Shown here: positions 18,262-27,096 of the stretch, one piece after another
Layout of the letters: each line of letters opens with the position of its first letter
Position numbering within the stretch: position 1 is the stretch's first letter
From: Amaricoccus sp003258405
GTDB lineage: Bacteria; Pseudomonadota; Alphaproteobacteria; Rhodobacterales; Rhodobacteraceae
Assembly: GCF_043226085.1 (NCBI RefSeq)
Contig: NZ_CP171225.1
Span: 992,001 to 1,056,000 of the forward strand
Direction of reading: 5' to 3'
DNA: 64,000 nt
Position numbers and translations under genes: made by a program
Notes under the pieces: generated by a model
Told to the model about the DNA's origin: nothing
The model's database searches: none
Seen by the model: only the letters and a program-made list of their open reading frames with translations

Positions 18262-19014
18262 ATGAGCAACCTCGATCCCAGCCTCGACGTCCGCCCGCCC
18301 GGTCCGGCGCTCCCGACCGGCAGCACGGCCCTGCGGCCGGGGTTGCACACTGCGGCCCTTGCCGGGCTTGCGGCACTGGCGGGGCTCGGCCTGCTCGGCC
18401 TTCCGGGCAGCCCCGCGGTCTGGATCGCGACCGCGGCCGGCTTTCTCCTGCTCTGCGCCTGGCTCGAGCGCCTGGCGCTGCGCCACTACCCGCATGCGGC
18501 CTTCGGCGCCTGCAACGGGGTCACCCTCTTCCGCGCCGCCCTCGCGGCCGCCCTGGCGCCGCCGCTTCTTGCAGGGGCCGCCGCGGGCTGGGCCGTTGCC
18601 GCCATCGCCGCCACGGCACTGGCGCTCGACGGGCTCGACGGCTGGCTCGCGCGGCGGAGCGGGCTCGCCTCCGCCTTCGGCGCGCGCTTCGACATGGAGG
18701 TGGACGCAGCCCTTGCCCTCATTCTCGCACTCCATGCGCTCGCCGGCACCGCCGTCGGGCCGGAGGTGCTGCTGCTCGGCCTCGCGCGCTATGCCTTCGT
18801 CGCCGCCATGGCGCCCTGGCCCTGGCTCGCCCGTCCCCTGCCCCAGCGCTTTCGCCGCAAGGCCGTTTGCGTCTTCCAGCTTGCAGCCCTGATCGTCCTG
18901 CTGCTCCCGCCCCTGCCGCCCGAGGCCGCTGTGACGCTTGCCCGCATCGCCACCGTTGCGCTGGCGTATTCCTTCGGCGCCGACATCCTCTGGCTTGCGA
19001 GACACCGGCCGTGA
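18262..19014 (+). CDS. CDP-alcohol phosphatidyltransferase family protein
   Basis: 250-residue integral-membrane enzyme that transfers a CDP-linked (phospho)alcohol head group to an acceptor. The diagnostic motif D-x2-D-G-x2-A-R-x8-G-x3-D-x3-D is complete from DGLDGWLARR to ARFDMEVDA, with all four catalytic aspartates. About seven hydrophobic helices surround it. The N-terminus has an unusual roughly 25-residue Pro-rich cytosolic stretch. It is the first gene of a seven-gene plus-strand run, and its stop overlaps the next start (GTGA). Neither PgsA nor PssA is a specific match by eye, so the product phospholipid is undetermined. Confidence 0.9.
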   Translation: MSNLDPSLDVRPPGPALPTGSTALRPGLHTAALAGLAALAGLGLLGLPGSPAVWIATAAGFLLLCAWLERLALRHYPHAAFGACNGVTLFRAALAAALAPPLLAGAAAGWAVAAIAATALALDGLDGWLARRSGLASAFGARFDMEVDAALALILALHALAGTAVGPEVLLLGLARYAFVAAMAPWPWLARPLPQRFRRKAVCVFQLAALIVLLLPPLPPEAAVTLARIATVALAYSFGADILWLARHRP

Positions 19015-20645
19015 GCGGCACGCCGGTCCGCCGCATCCTCTCCGCCGTGGCCGCCGCGGCATTTCTCCATCTTCTGCTCGTCATGCCCGACCTCCCGGGG
19101 GAGCTTACCCCCGCAGCCCTGGTCGCCCTGCCGCTCGAGCTGCCGGTGATCCTGCTCCTGCTGCTGGCCATGGGAGACGGCCGCGCCGGGCGCGCGCTGC
19201 GCGGCGGCCTTACCCTCCTGCTCACGGGCATCACCCTGCTCAAGCTTGCCGATCTCGCGATGCGGAGCGCGCTCGGGCGCCCCTTCAATCCGGTGGCCGA
19301 CCTGCCGCTGGTCGACGCCTCGGTGCGGCTTGTTGCCGGGGCGGTCGGGCCTGCCGCGGCCGCCGCCGCGGTGGTCGGTGCAGTCCTCCTCGCCCTCCTC
19401 CTCGCCGCGGGGCTCTGGTGGGCGACCGGCGTCTGGGCGCGGCTTCGGCCACCCCGGCATCCGCGTCTCGCCGCAGGTGCCCTTGCGGCCTCTGTCGCCC
19501 TCTTCGCGACCCAGGCTGGCCATGCCGCGGGCAAATGGCACCTGCCACTCGCCTGGGCTGGCGACACCGACACCACGCGCTTCGTCCTTGCGCGGGCGGC
19601 CCTCGCCCAGCGCACCGTGACGGAGCTGCGCGCCTTCCGCGTCGCCGCCGCCGAGGATCGCTTCGGCGGCGCCACCGGCCTCATGAACCGGATCGACCGC
19701 GACGTGATGGTGATCTTCGTCGAGAGCTACGGCCGCACGAGCTTCGACACACCCTTCTATGCAGAGGACCATCTCCCGCTCCTTCATGCCGCCGAAGAGC
19801 GCCTTGCCGCCGCAGGGCTCGCCATGCGCTCGGGCTTCCTCACTTCGCCCACCCAGGGCGGCCAGAGCTGGCTTGCCCACGCAACCTTTGCCAATGGCCT
19901 CGAGATCACCGACCAGACCCGCTATCAGGCGGCGCTGGCAAGCGGCCGGGCGAGCCTCTTCCATCAGGCCCGGCGCGCCGGCTTCCGCACCGCCGCGGTC
20001 ATGCCCGGCATCACCCGCCCCTGGCCCGAGGCGGCACAGATGGGCTTTGACGAGGTCTTCGCCGCGTCCGATCTCGGCTACCGCGGCAAGCCGTTCAACT
20101 GGGTGACGATGCCCGACCAGTTCACCCTTGCCGCCGCCGACCGCCTGCTGCCCACCCCGAGCGATCCCCGGCGCAGCTTCACGGAGATCGCGCTCCTCTC
20201 CTCCCACGCGCCCTGGACGCCCGTACCGCATCTCCTCGACTGGGACACGCTCGGCGACGGCCAGGTCTTCGACGCGATGGCGGTTTCGGGCGATCCGCCC
20301 GACGTCGTCTGGCGCGACAGGGAGCGTGTGCGGGCACAGTATCGCGACTGCATCTCCTACACGCTCGAGACCCTCACCGAATACGTGCTGCGCCACGCTG
20401 CGAACCCGCCGCTCCTCTTCATCCTCGGAGATCACCAGGCCGCGCCCGGCATCGCGCTCGACGACCGGCGCGACGTGCCATTCCATGTCATCGGCCCCGC
20501 GGCGCTCGTCGATCCCACCCGCGGCTGGGGGATTGCCCCGGGCCTGATCCCGGCAGAGAGCGCAAAAGCCATTCCCATGGAACGGATGCGCGACCTCATC
20601 CTCGGCACTTTCACCGAAGGCGCAAGCGCGCCGCCGCCCTCATGA
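19011..20645 (+). CDS. LtaS/sulfatase-like membrane phospho-transferase or hydrolase
   Basis: 544 residues: four or five N-terminal membrane helices (to about residue 170), then an alkaline-phosphatase-superfamily catalytic domain facing the periplasm. VIFVESYGRTSF supplies the metal-binding Glu, GGQSWLAHA the probable Ser nucleophile (Thr in LtaS), SSHAPW and GDHQAAPG the later metal ligands. The formylglycine C-x-P-x-R motif of true sulfatases is absent. This fits transfer or hydrolysis of phosphoglycerol, phosphoethanolamine or a similar head group. The start is GTG at 19011 overlapping the upstream stop; the ATGA at its end overlaps the flippase-like gene. Confidence 0.85.
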   Translation: MSGTPVRRILSAVAAAAFLHLLLVMPDLPGELTPAALVALPLELPVILLLLLAMGDGRAGRALRGGLTLLLTGITLLKLADLAMRSALGRPFNPVADLPLVDASVRLVAGAVGPAAAAAAVVGAVLLALLLAAGLWWATGVWARLRPPRHPRLAAGALAASVALFATQAGHAAGKWHLPLAWAGDTDTTRFVLARAALAQRTVTELRAFRVAAAEDRFGGATGLMNRIDRDVMVIFVESYGRTSFDTPFYAEDHLPLLHAAEERLAAAGLAMRSGFLTSPTQGGQSWLAHATFANGLEITDQTRYQAALASGRASLFHQARRAGFRTAAVMPGITRPWPEAAQMGFDEVFAASDLGYRGKPFNWVTMPDQFTLAAADRLLPTPSDPRRSFTEIALLSSHAPWTPVPHLLDWDTLGDGQVFDAMAVSGDPPDVVWRDRERVRAQYRDCISYTLETLTEYVLRHAANPPLLFILGDHQAAPGIALDDRRDVPFHVIGPAALVDPTRGWGIAPGLIPAESAKAIPMERMRDLILGTFTEGASAPPPS

Positions 20646-21607
20646 GGATGCTGAGGATCGCGCGCGCCGCCCGGATCCTCGTGACCGTGGCGCTCCTCTG
20701 GCTGCTCTGGTCGCGGCTCGACGGCCCCGCCGCGCTGCGCCAGCTGGCGGGGGCCGACCCCGGCTGGCTCGGCGGCGCGCTCCTTGCCCTGACCGCGCAG
20801 ACGGTCCTCTCCGCCTGGCGCTGGCGCCTGACCGCCCGCGGGCTCGGCCAGAGCATCCCGCCCGGCCGCGCACTCAGCGAATACTATCTCGCGCAGATCC
20901 TGAACCAGACGCTCCCCGGCGGCATGCTCGGCGATGCGGGCCGCGCGGTCCGGGCTCGGGCGGAAGCGGGTCTCCGGCGCGCTGCCGAAGCCGTGGTGCT
21001 CGAACGCCTCGCAGGCCAGGCAGGGCTCCTCGCCCTCATGCTCGCGGGCATCCTTCTGGCCATCTTCCTGCCCGGCGGCCCCGCGCTTCCCGCGCCTGTC
21101 CTGGCAACCGCCGGCGCGCTCTTTCTCATTGCCATATCCCTTGCCGCCGCCATCGCCGCCGCACCGCGCCTGCCCGGCCGCGCGGGCCGCGCCGCCACCG
21201 GGCTCCGCCAAAGCATCGGCCGCGCGCTTGTCGGCCCCCGCGTGCTTCCTGCCCAGATCACCCTCAGCCTCGCTACCGCCGCGGCAAACCTGCTGGCCTT
21301 CGATTTCTGCGCACGCGCCACCGGCACCGTGCTGGGCCCCGTTGCCACGCTCGCGCTCGTGCCTCTGGTGCTCTTCACCATGGTCCTGCCCGTCACGATC
21401 AGCGGCTGGGGCCTGCGCGAAGGCGCGGCCGCGGCCCTCTTCCCGTTCGTCGGCGCGAGCGCGGCCGCGGGCCTTGCGGCAAGCGTCGCCTTCGGCTTCA
21501 TGGTCCTCGCAGCCGCCCTTCCCGGCATCGCCGTGATCGCCGTGAGCGACCGCCGTTCCGCCCCGACCCCAGCCGCAACCGCTTGCCCGGAGCGCCCGAG
21601 CGCCTAG
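20642..21607 (+). CDS. Flippase-like membrane protein (LPG synthase TM-region/UPF0104)
   Basis: 321 residues with about eight membrane helices. The family signature SEYYLAQILNQTLPGGMLGDAGRAVRA (start of the second third) is clear, and TISGWGLREGAAAALFPF is the second conserved block. This domain occurs fused in MprF and alone in AglD-like proteins, where it is thought to move lipid-linked intermediates across the membrane. No lysyl-transferase domain is attached here. The 4-base overlap with the preceding phospho-transferase suggests they act on the same lipid. Confidence 0.88.
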   Translation: MRMLRIARAARILVTVALLWLLWSRLDGPAALRQLAGADPGWLGGALLALTAQTVLSAWRWRLTARGLGQSIPPGRALSEYYLAQILNQTLPGGMLGDAGRAVRARAEAGLRRAAEAVVLERLAGQAGLLALMLAGILLAIFLPGGPALPAPVLATAGALFLIAISLAAAIAAAPRLPGRAGRAATGLRQSIGRALVGPRVLPAQITLSLATAAANLLAFDFCARATGTVLGPVATLALVPLVLFTMVLPVTISGWGLREGAAAALFPFVGASAAAGLAASVAFGFMVLAAALPGIAVIAVSDRRSAPTPAATACPERPSA

Positions 21608-21633
21608 CTCTACAGGATACGGAGGAAATCCCC

Positions 21634-22629
21634 ATGATCCCCACGACACTGACACGGCGCAGGCTCCTCGCAACCGGTGCGGCCGGGCTGGCCGCCGCAT
21701 CCGGCCTCGCCTGGCGACCCGCCCGTGCCGCCACGCCTGTGAGCCTCCAGCTCTCCTGGCTCCATTCCGTCCAGTTCGCCGGCAGCTACATCGCCCGCGA
21801 GAACGGCTGGTGGCAGGAAGACGGGCTGGACGTCACACTGCTCCAGGGCGGCCCCAACGCCCCGGTCGAACCGCCCGTGGTCTCCGGCACCGCACTCGTC
21901 GGCATCTCGGCCGCCGATTACACCGCCGCCGCCGTCGCCGAGGGGGCGCCCTTCCGGATCATCGGCGTCGCAATGCAGAAGAACCCCTTCGCCATCGCTT
22001 CGCTGCCGGACAATCCGGTGAACACGCCCGCCGACCTCAAAGGCAAGCGCATCGGCATGGCCCTCGCCAATACGCCGGTGCTCAAGGCGCTCTGCACCCT
22101 CAACGACACCGACATGGACGCGATCGAGATCGTGCCCACCCAGTATTCCGCCCAGCCGCTGATGGCAGGCGAGGTCGACTGCCTGCTCTGCTGGGCCACC
22201 GACCTGCCCGTCGCCATGGCGATCCAGGGCATCGACAGCGTGACCATGCTGATGGCCGATCACGGCTACGCGGTGCATTCCCAGACCTACATCGTCACCG
22301 ACGACAGCCTTGCGAACCGCCGTGCCGAGATCGTCGCGCTCATGGCGGGCGAAAGCCGCGGCTGGGAGACCTACCGCGACGATACCGACGCAGCCGCCGA
22401 GCTCACCGTCGAGCTCTTCCCCGACGCGGGCCTCGACCTGCCGACCCAGATGCTGCAGGCACGGCGCCAGGTGCCGCTCATGTTCTCCGAGCTCACCGAA
22501 GCGCACGGCTTCGGCTGGTGGACGCCCGAGACGGTCGCGGCCAACATCGAGACCCTCGCGCTGCTCGGCCGCCAGGTGACACCGGCGCTCTGGGACCGCT
22601 CGATCCTCGAAGAGGTCCATGCCGGCTGA
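21634..22629 (+). CDS. ABC transporter substrate-binding protein, NMT1/THI5-like
   Basis: 331 residues with a twin-arginine leader (LTRRRLLATGAAG, residues 6-18) ending near RPARAATP. The mature part starts VSLQLSWLHSVQFAG and has KGKRIGMA, the periplasmic-binding type II fold used for thiamine-pyrimidine, riboflavin, sulfonate and taurine ligands. GGAGG precedes the ATG at 21634 by 8 bases. The ATPase start lies inside its end (11-base overlap). Tat export is notable because most of this class use Sec. The ligand is not predictable; a pyrimidine, flavin-like or other aromatic is possible. Confidence 0.9.
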   Translation: MIPTTLTRRRLLATGAAGLAAASGLAWRPARAATPVSLQLSWLHSVQFAGSYIARENGWWQEDGLDVTLLQGGPNAPVEPPVVSGTALVGISAADYTAAAVAEGAPFRIIGVAMQKNPFAIASLPDNPVNTPADLKGKRIGMALANTPVLKALCTLNDTDMDAIEIVPTQYSAQPLMAGEVDCLLCWATDLPVAMAIQGIDSVTMLMADHGYAVHSQTYIVTDDSLANRRAEIVALMAGESRGWETYRDDTDAAAELTVELFPDAGLDLPTQMLQARRQVPLMFSELTEAHGFGWWTPETVAANIETLALLGRQVTPALWDRSILEEVHAG

Positions 22630-23422
22630 TCCTCCCCCGCGCGCGCCCGCCATCACTTGCACCGGGCTCGCCAAGACCTTCCCCGGCGGCCGAGAGGTGC
22701 TGCTCCCCACCGACCTCGCGCTCGCGGGCGGCAGGACCACCGCGCTCGTCGGCCCGTCCGGCTGCGGCAAGTCGACGCTCCTGCGCCTGATCGCGGGCCT
22801 CGAGCGCCCGAGCGCGGGCACGGTGCGGATCGGCGGCCTCACGCCGGCCGAAATGCGCCGCCGCGCCGGGCTCGCCCTCGCCTTCCAGGATCCTTCCCTG
22901 CTCCCCTGGCGGACGGTGCGCGGCAACATCCGCCTCGCCCGGCGCCTCGCCCGCCTTCCCGCCGATCCCGAGCGGATCGAGGATCTCATCCGCCTCGTCG
23001 GCCTCGAGGGCTTCGGCGATACCCGCCCCGCCGCGCTCTCGGGCGGCATGCGCCAGCGCGCGGCCATCGCGCGCGCCATGGCCACCGACCCGCAGCTCCT
23101 CCTTCTCGACGAGCCCTTCGGCGCGGTGGACGAGCTTACCCGCCGCCAGCTTGCCCGCGACCTGCCCCGGCTCTGGGAACCCCGCGGCACCACGACACTG
23201 CTCGTCACCCATTCGGTTGTCGAAGCCGTCCTGCTCGCCGATCGCGTGCTCGTGCTCTCGCCCCGCCCGGCACGGATCGTCACCGACATCGCGGTGCCGC
23301 TGCCCCGGCCACGCGATCCCGCCATCACCGCGACCGCGGCCTTTCACGCCCTGACCGACCGCGTCTCCGCCGCGCTGGCCGACGGCGCGGCCCGGGCCCA
23401 CCCGCCGCTCGCCGCACAATGA
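22619..23422 (+). CDS. ABC transporter ATPase, SsuB/TauB/ThiZ-like
   Basis: 267-residue nucleotide-binding subunit. Walker A GPSGCGKST, the Q-loop in LAFQDPSLLPWRTV, signature ALSGGMRQRAAIARA, Walker B LLLLDEPFGAVDE and H-loop VTHSVVEAVLLADR are all intact. The LPWRTV segment is typical of importers for nitrate, sulfonate, thiamine precursor and similar ligands. It starts inside the binding-protein gene and overlaps the permease by ATGA, so the three products are translationally coupled. Confidence 0.94.
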   Translation: MPADPPPRAPAITCTGLAKTFPGGREVLLPTDLALAGGRTTALVGPSGCGKSTLLRLIAGLERPSAGTVRIGGLTPAEMRRRAGLALAFQDPSLLPWRTVRGNIRLARRLARLPADPERIEDLIRLVGLEGFGDTRPAALSGGMRQRAAIARAMATDPQLLLLDEPFGAVDELTRRQLARDLPRLWEPRGTTTLLVTHSVVEAVLLADRVLVLSPRPARIVTDIAVPLPRPRDPAITATAAFHALTDRVSAALADGAARAHPPLAAQ

Positions 23423-25002
23423 CCGGCACGGCAACGCTCCCCCGGTCCGGCAGCACCGGCCGCGCCACGCTCCTCGGCCTCGCTGCCCTCGCGCTCGCCT
23501 GGGAAGCCGGCGCCCGCCTCCTTTCAGGCAGCTTCGTCCTCGCCGCGCCGTCCGAAATCACCGCCTGGATCGCCACCCACCCCGGCCTGCTCGCCCGGGC
23601 CCTCGGCACCACGCTTGCGAATGCCACAGCGGGTTTTCTCGCTGGCAACCTCGCCGCGATCGCCCTCGCCGCCGCCGCCCTGCTCTGGCCAGGCGGCCGC
23701 CGCCTCGTCACCGGCTTCGCCCTTCTTGTCTTCTGTCTGCCGCTCGTCGCCACCGGCCCGATCCTGCGCGTGCTCCTCGGCCCCGGCGACGGCCCAGAGA
23801 TCGTGCTCGCCGCCCTCGCGGTCTACTACACGACCCTCGTGCCGCTCCTCGTCGGCCTCAATGCCGCCCCCGCCGCCTGGTTCGATCTCGTCCGGAGCTA
23901 CGGCCGCGGACGGCTGGCCGAGCTCACCGCGATACGTGCCCGCGCGTCCCTCCCCTATCTCTTCGCTGGCCTCCAGATCGCCGCGCCCGCCGCCCTCCTC
24001 GGGGCCATGGTCGGCGAATTCACCGGCGCCGAGCGCGGCATGGGCGTGCTCACCATCCGCTACATGCGCGCCCTCGACGTGCCCGCGATCTGGGCGCTCG
24101 CAACCGCCGCCGCCGCGGTCTCGATCCTCGCCTACGCCGCGATCGGCCGCCTCGCCCGCGCCCTGCTCCACGAAAGTCCGCCGGTGATCCTCGCCCCCCC
24201 ACCAGACACCCGGGCCACCCGCGGCACGCTGCCGGCGCTCCTCCATGCACTCGCGGTCCTCACGCTCGCGCTCCTGCTCTGGTGGGGCGCCATGGCAGCC
24301 TTCGGCCTCAACCCCTTCTTCGCCAAACGCCCCGGCGATGTGCTCGCGGCCCTCGTCTGGGCACCCGACGCTGCCGAAACCCGTGCCACCCTCGCCACGG
24401 CCCTGGGCGAGACCGCCCGCGCCGTCCTGCCCGGCTATCTCGCCGGGCTCGGCCTCGGCGCGGCCCTTGCCGTCCTGCTCACCCTCGCGCCGGTCCTCTC
24501 CGCCGTCGCCATGCCGCTTGCCGTCACCCTGCGCTCGGTCCCGATCGTCACCACCGCACCGCTCATCGTGCTGCTGCTCGGGCGCGGCGCGGCGGGGGCG
24601 ATCGCGCTCGTCGCGGTGATGGTCTTCTTCCCGACCCTCGTCGCCTGCCTCTACGGCCTTCGGCAGGCACCGGGACAGATCCTCGATGTCTTCGAAAGCT
24701 ACGCCGCCGGGCCGCTGCCCCGGCTCCTGCATGTGCGGCTGCCCGCGATGCTCCCCGCCTTCTTTGCCGCGGCCCGCATGAGCGTGCCCGCCGCCATCCT
24801 CGCCGTCACCGTGGTCGAATGGCTCGCCACCGGCCGCGGTCTCGGCAGCCTCATGGCGCTCTCGGCCTCGCTCTCGGACTATGACATGCTCTGGAGCGCG
24901 GTCGCACTGGTGGCCCTGCTCTCCGTCCTCTGCCACGCCGCCGTCGCCGCACTGGAGCGGCGCGTCCTCTCCGTCTACGCCGCCGAACAGGTCCCCGCAT
25001 GA
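23419..25002 (+). CDS. ABC transporter permease with two fused membrane domains
   Basis: 527 residues, about twice the usual 250-270 for this class. Two full permease halves are present. The first carries the coupling loop around RSYGRGRLAELTAIRARASLP and GAMVGEFTGAERGMG. The second carries ESYAAGPLPRLLHVRLPAMLP and VVEWLATGRGLGSLM. A linker near residues 250-270 (ESPPVILAPPPDTRATRGT) joins them. One chain could thus replace the usual homodimer and allow the two halves to diverge. The start at 23419 overlaps the ATPase stop, and the end overlaps the glycosyltransferase start. Confidence 0.92.
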   Translation: MTGTATLPRSGSTGRATLLGLAALALAWEAGARLLSGSFVLAAPSEITAWIATHPGLLARALGTTLANATAGFLAGNLAAIALAAAALLWPGGRRLVTGFALLVFCLPLVATGPILRVLLGPGDGPEIVLAALAVYYTTLVPLLVGLNAAPAAWFDLVRSYGRGRLAELTAIRARASLPYLFAGLQIAAPAALLGAMVGEFTGAERGMGVLTIRYMRALDVPAIWALATAAAAVSILAYAAIGRLARALLHESPPVILAPPPDTRATRGTLPALLHALAVLTLALLLWWGAMAAFGLNPFFAKRPGDVLAALVWAPDAAETRATLATALGETARAVLPGYLAGLGLGAALAVLLTLAPVLSAVAMPLAVTLRSVPIVTTAPLIVLLLGRGAAGAIALVAVMVFFPTLVACLYGLRQAPGQILDVFESYAAGPLPRLLHVRLPAMLPAFFAAARMSVPAAILAVTVVEWLATGRGLGSLMALSASLSDYDMLWSAVALVALLSVLCHAAVAALERRVLSVYAAEQVPA

Positions 25003-26060
25003 ACCAGCGCCGCCCCGCCGCCTTCGCCATTCCCGGCGACATCACGAGCCTCAGCGGCGGCTACATCTACGAACGCCGCCTGCTCGAGGAACTCCGCGCC
25101 CAGGGCCGCGACATGCTGCATCTCGAGCTCCCCCCGGGCTTTCCCGACCCCACGCCCGCCGAAATGGCCGAGGCGCTGGCGGCCCTCAGGGCGCTGCCAC
25201 CCGAACGCGTCCTGATCCTCGACGGGCTCGTCTTCGGCGCCATTGATACCGCTGGCCTCGCCGCCGTCGCAGCCCCCGTTGTCGCGATGATCCACCACCC
25301 GCTTGCGCTCGAGACCGGCCTCGATCCGGCGCGCCGCGATCACCTCTTCCGCACCGAGCGTGACAATCTCCGGCTCGCGCGCCACGTTCTGGTGCCAAGC
25401 CCCCACACCCGCAGCATCCTCACCAGCGGCTACGGCGTCGCGCCGGGCCGGATCTCCGTCGCGCGGCCCGGCGCCGCGCGCCCCGCCCTCGCGCCGGCCC
25501 CCGCCACGCCACCGCTCATCCTTGCCGTCGGCATCCAGCATCCGCGCAAGGGTCATGACATCCTCATCGACGCGCTCACCCGCATCGCCGACCTCGACTG
25601 GCGCGCGGTGATCGCCGGCAGCCCCTGGGATGCCGGCCACTCCGCCGAGCTTGCGGCAAGGGCCGAGGCCACCGGCCTCGGGCCCCGGCTCAAGCTCGCG
25701 GGCCGGGTCCCGGGCGCAGAGTTGCAGGTGCTCTATGCCGCCGCATCGGTCTTCGCGCTCGCAACCCGCTACGAGGGCTACGGGCTCGTCTTCGATGAGG
25801 CACTGAGCTACGGCCTGCCAATCGTGAGCTGCGCGACGGGCGCCGTCCCCGAAACCGTGCCCGAAGGCGCGGGCCTGCTCGTGCCGCCCGAGGATCCCGA
25901 GGCTTTCGCCGGGGCGCTCCGCAGCCTCCTCGAGGATCCGGCCCGCCGCGCCGCGCTCGCCTGCCACGCCGCGGCCGCCGGAGCCCATCTCCCCGGCTGG
26001 ACCGAAACCGCCGCCGTCGCAGGCACCGTCCTCGACGGCCTCGACCGCAACCGCACCTAG
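24999..26060 (+). CDS. Glycosyltransferase family 4 (GT-B fold)
   Basis: 353 residues. The N-terminal half is short and lacks a membrane segment. The C-terminal half has the nucleotide-sugar site: ILAVGIQHPRKGHDILIDAL, then LAGRVPGAELQVLYAAASVF, then EGYGLVFDEALSYG with the paired Glu of the EX7E motif. This is a retaining glycosyltransferase working in the cytosol. It is the last gene of the 18262 run, coupled to the permease by ATGA. Together with the CDP-alcohol enzyme, LtaS-like enzyme and flippase-like protein it suggests a glycosylated lipid. The sugar and acceptor are unknown. Confidence 0.9.
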   Translation: MNQRRPAAFAIPGDITSLSGGYIYERRLLEELRAQGRDMLHLELPPGFPDPTPAEMAEALAALRALPPERVLILDGLVFGAIDTAGLAAVAAPVVAMIHHPLALETGLDPARRDHLFRTERDNLRLARHVLVPSPHTRSILTSGYGVAPGRISVARPGAARPALAPAPATPPLILAVGIQHPRKGHDILIDALTRIADLDWRAVIAGSPWDAGHSAELAARAEATGLGPRLKLAGRVPGAELQVLYAAASVFALATRYEGYGLVFDEALSYGLPIVSCATGAVPETVPEGAGLLVPPEDPEAFAGALRSLLEDPARRAALACHAAAAGAHLPGWTETAAVAGTVLDGLDRNRT

Positions 26061-26296
26061 GCGCTGACAATACCGACGCCTTTCATGCGCAGGCATCAGG
26101 CCCAACCTGAACCGCCGTCTGCCATCACCTCTCGACCGTCAGGTCGCCCTCGCTGCGAGCGACCGGCGCAATGCGTCGTTCTAATCATGATCATTCAGCT
26201 CGAAGCGCGGCGCCGAGCGGCCGAGGCCTTCTCTGCCATCGCCTCGACATCGCTTCCGGGCGCGCGGTCACGCGCATCATGCGCCGAGCAAACCCG

Positions 26297-26935
26297 TCAA
26301 CACGGAAAATCCCTCCCTTCCAGCCGCCGCTCGCCGCGACAGTCATGGGCCCACCGCCTGAGCAGGGCGATGCACGGAGCGGCCCGCTCGTCGGTCCGGC
26401 AGTTCGGGAAGGTTGATGTGGTGAAACACGCCGGGCTTCTGCGGCAAGGGGGCAGGCGCAGATGCCGAAGAGCCCACTCTAGATCGTCGCACCGACCGTG
26501 CCGGACCAGATGATCTCCTCCGGATTCTTCTGCAATCCGCCGCGCAGCCATGTTGCCGCCCGAGAGGCGCAGCATGTTGAGCGTCACATCCGGCAGATCC
26601 TTCGCGACCTGCCCGACGAAAGGGTTGGTCTTTTTCTCTTCCAGCGAGGGATGATGGACGGTGAGCACGCCCGCCATGGCGGAGCGCCCCGATCCGACGG
26701 GCGGGGATAGCCGGCATGTCGATGATCCACCGTCGACGGCCTTTGCGATCGGCGTGCCATAAACCGGCATGCCCGCAAGGAAGGAAGCGATGCCGTCGAT
26801 CGGGTCGAAAGGCCAGACGCCATCCGCGCCGGGGCTCCCCGTGCTTCGGCGTGCGGCCGTGATCATCTCCCGCACCGGTCTTCGATCATTTCGATCGTCA
26901 GGTCGGTGGCGTCACGAAACGGAGGTCGGCTTCAG
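26297..26935 (-). pseudogene. Decayed inositol-monophosphatase-like gene and unidentified fragment
   Basis: Part of a 1036-base stretch (26061-27096) that holds no intact gene. On the minus strand FDPIDGIASFLAGMPVYGT (around 26750-26806) is the metal-binding DPIDG motif of IMPase/HisN-type phosphatases, but the usual Thr after DG is Ile. The upstream piece LTIEMIEDR is in another frame (shift near 26880). No GEE motif or C-terminal domain follows. Instead the same frame runs into VLTVHHPSLEEK...LPDVTLNMLRLSGGNMAARRIAEE, which I cannot identify but which looks like protein rather than noise. I read this as a deletion/frameshift relic. In 26061-26296 I see nothing. Confidence 0.55.
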
Positions 26936-27040
26936 CGTGCGGTCCCGAGGGGCGGTTCTCGCTCTGTTGCGGGTGTCCCTGAGAGGGAGCGCGGCGCCCT
27001 TTCGGGGCGCCGCGGGGATCAGGTGGTGGGGAGTTTCCTG

Positions 27041-27079
27041 CCATATGGATTCCATACGCTTTCCATATGGTTTCCAGAC
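27041..27079. repeat. Two direct repeats of CCATATGG(a/t)TTCCA(t/g)AC
   Basis: Two 17-base copies start at 27041 and 27063, differing at two positions, with a 22-base period (about two helical turns on one DNA face). They lie just beyond the stop of the TPP enzyme gene and upstream, on the minus strand, of the decayed phosphatase. The spacing suggests a pair of regulator half-sites left from the former promoter; nothing else in the stretch supports this. Confidence 0.6.
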
Positions 27080-27096
27080 GTGCAGGCAGGCCCCGA

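Noticed and set aside
27041..27079. Ends of an insertion sequence
   Set aside because: The copies are direct, not terminal inverted, with no transposase or target duplication nearby.
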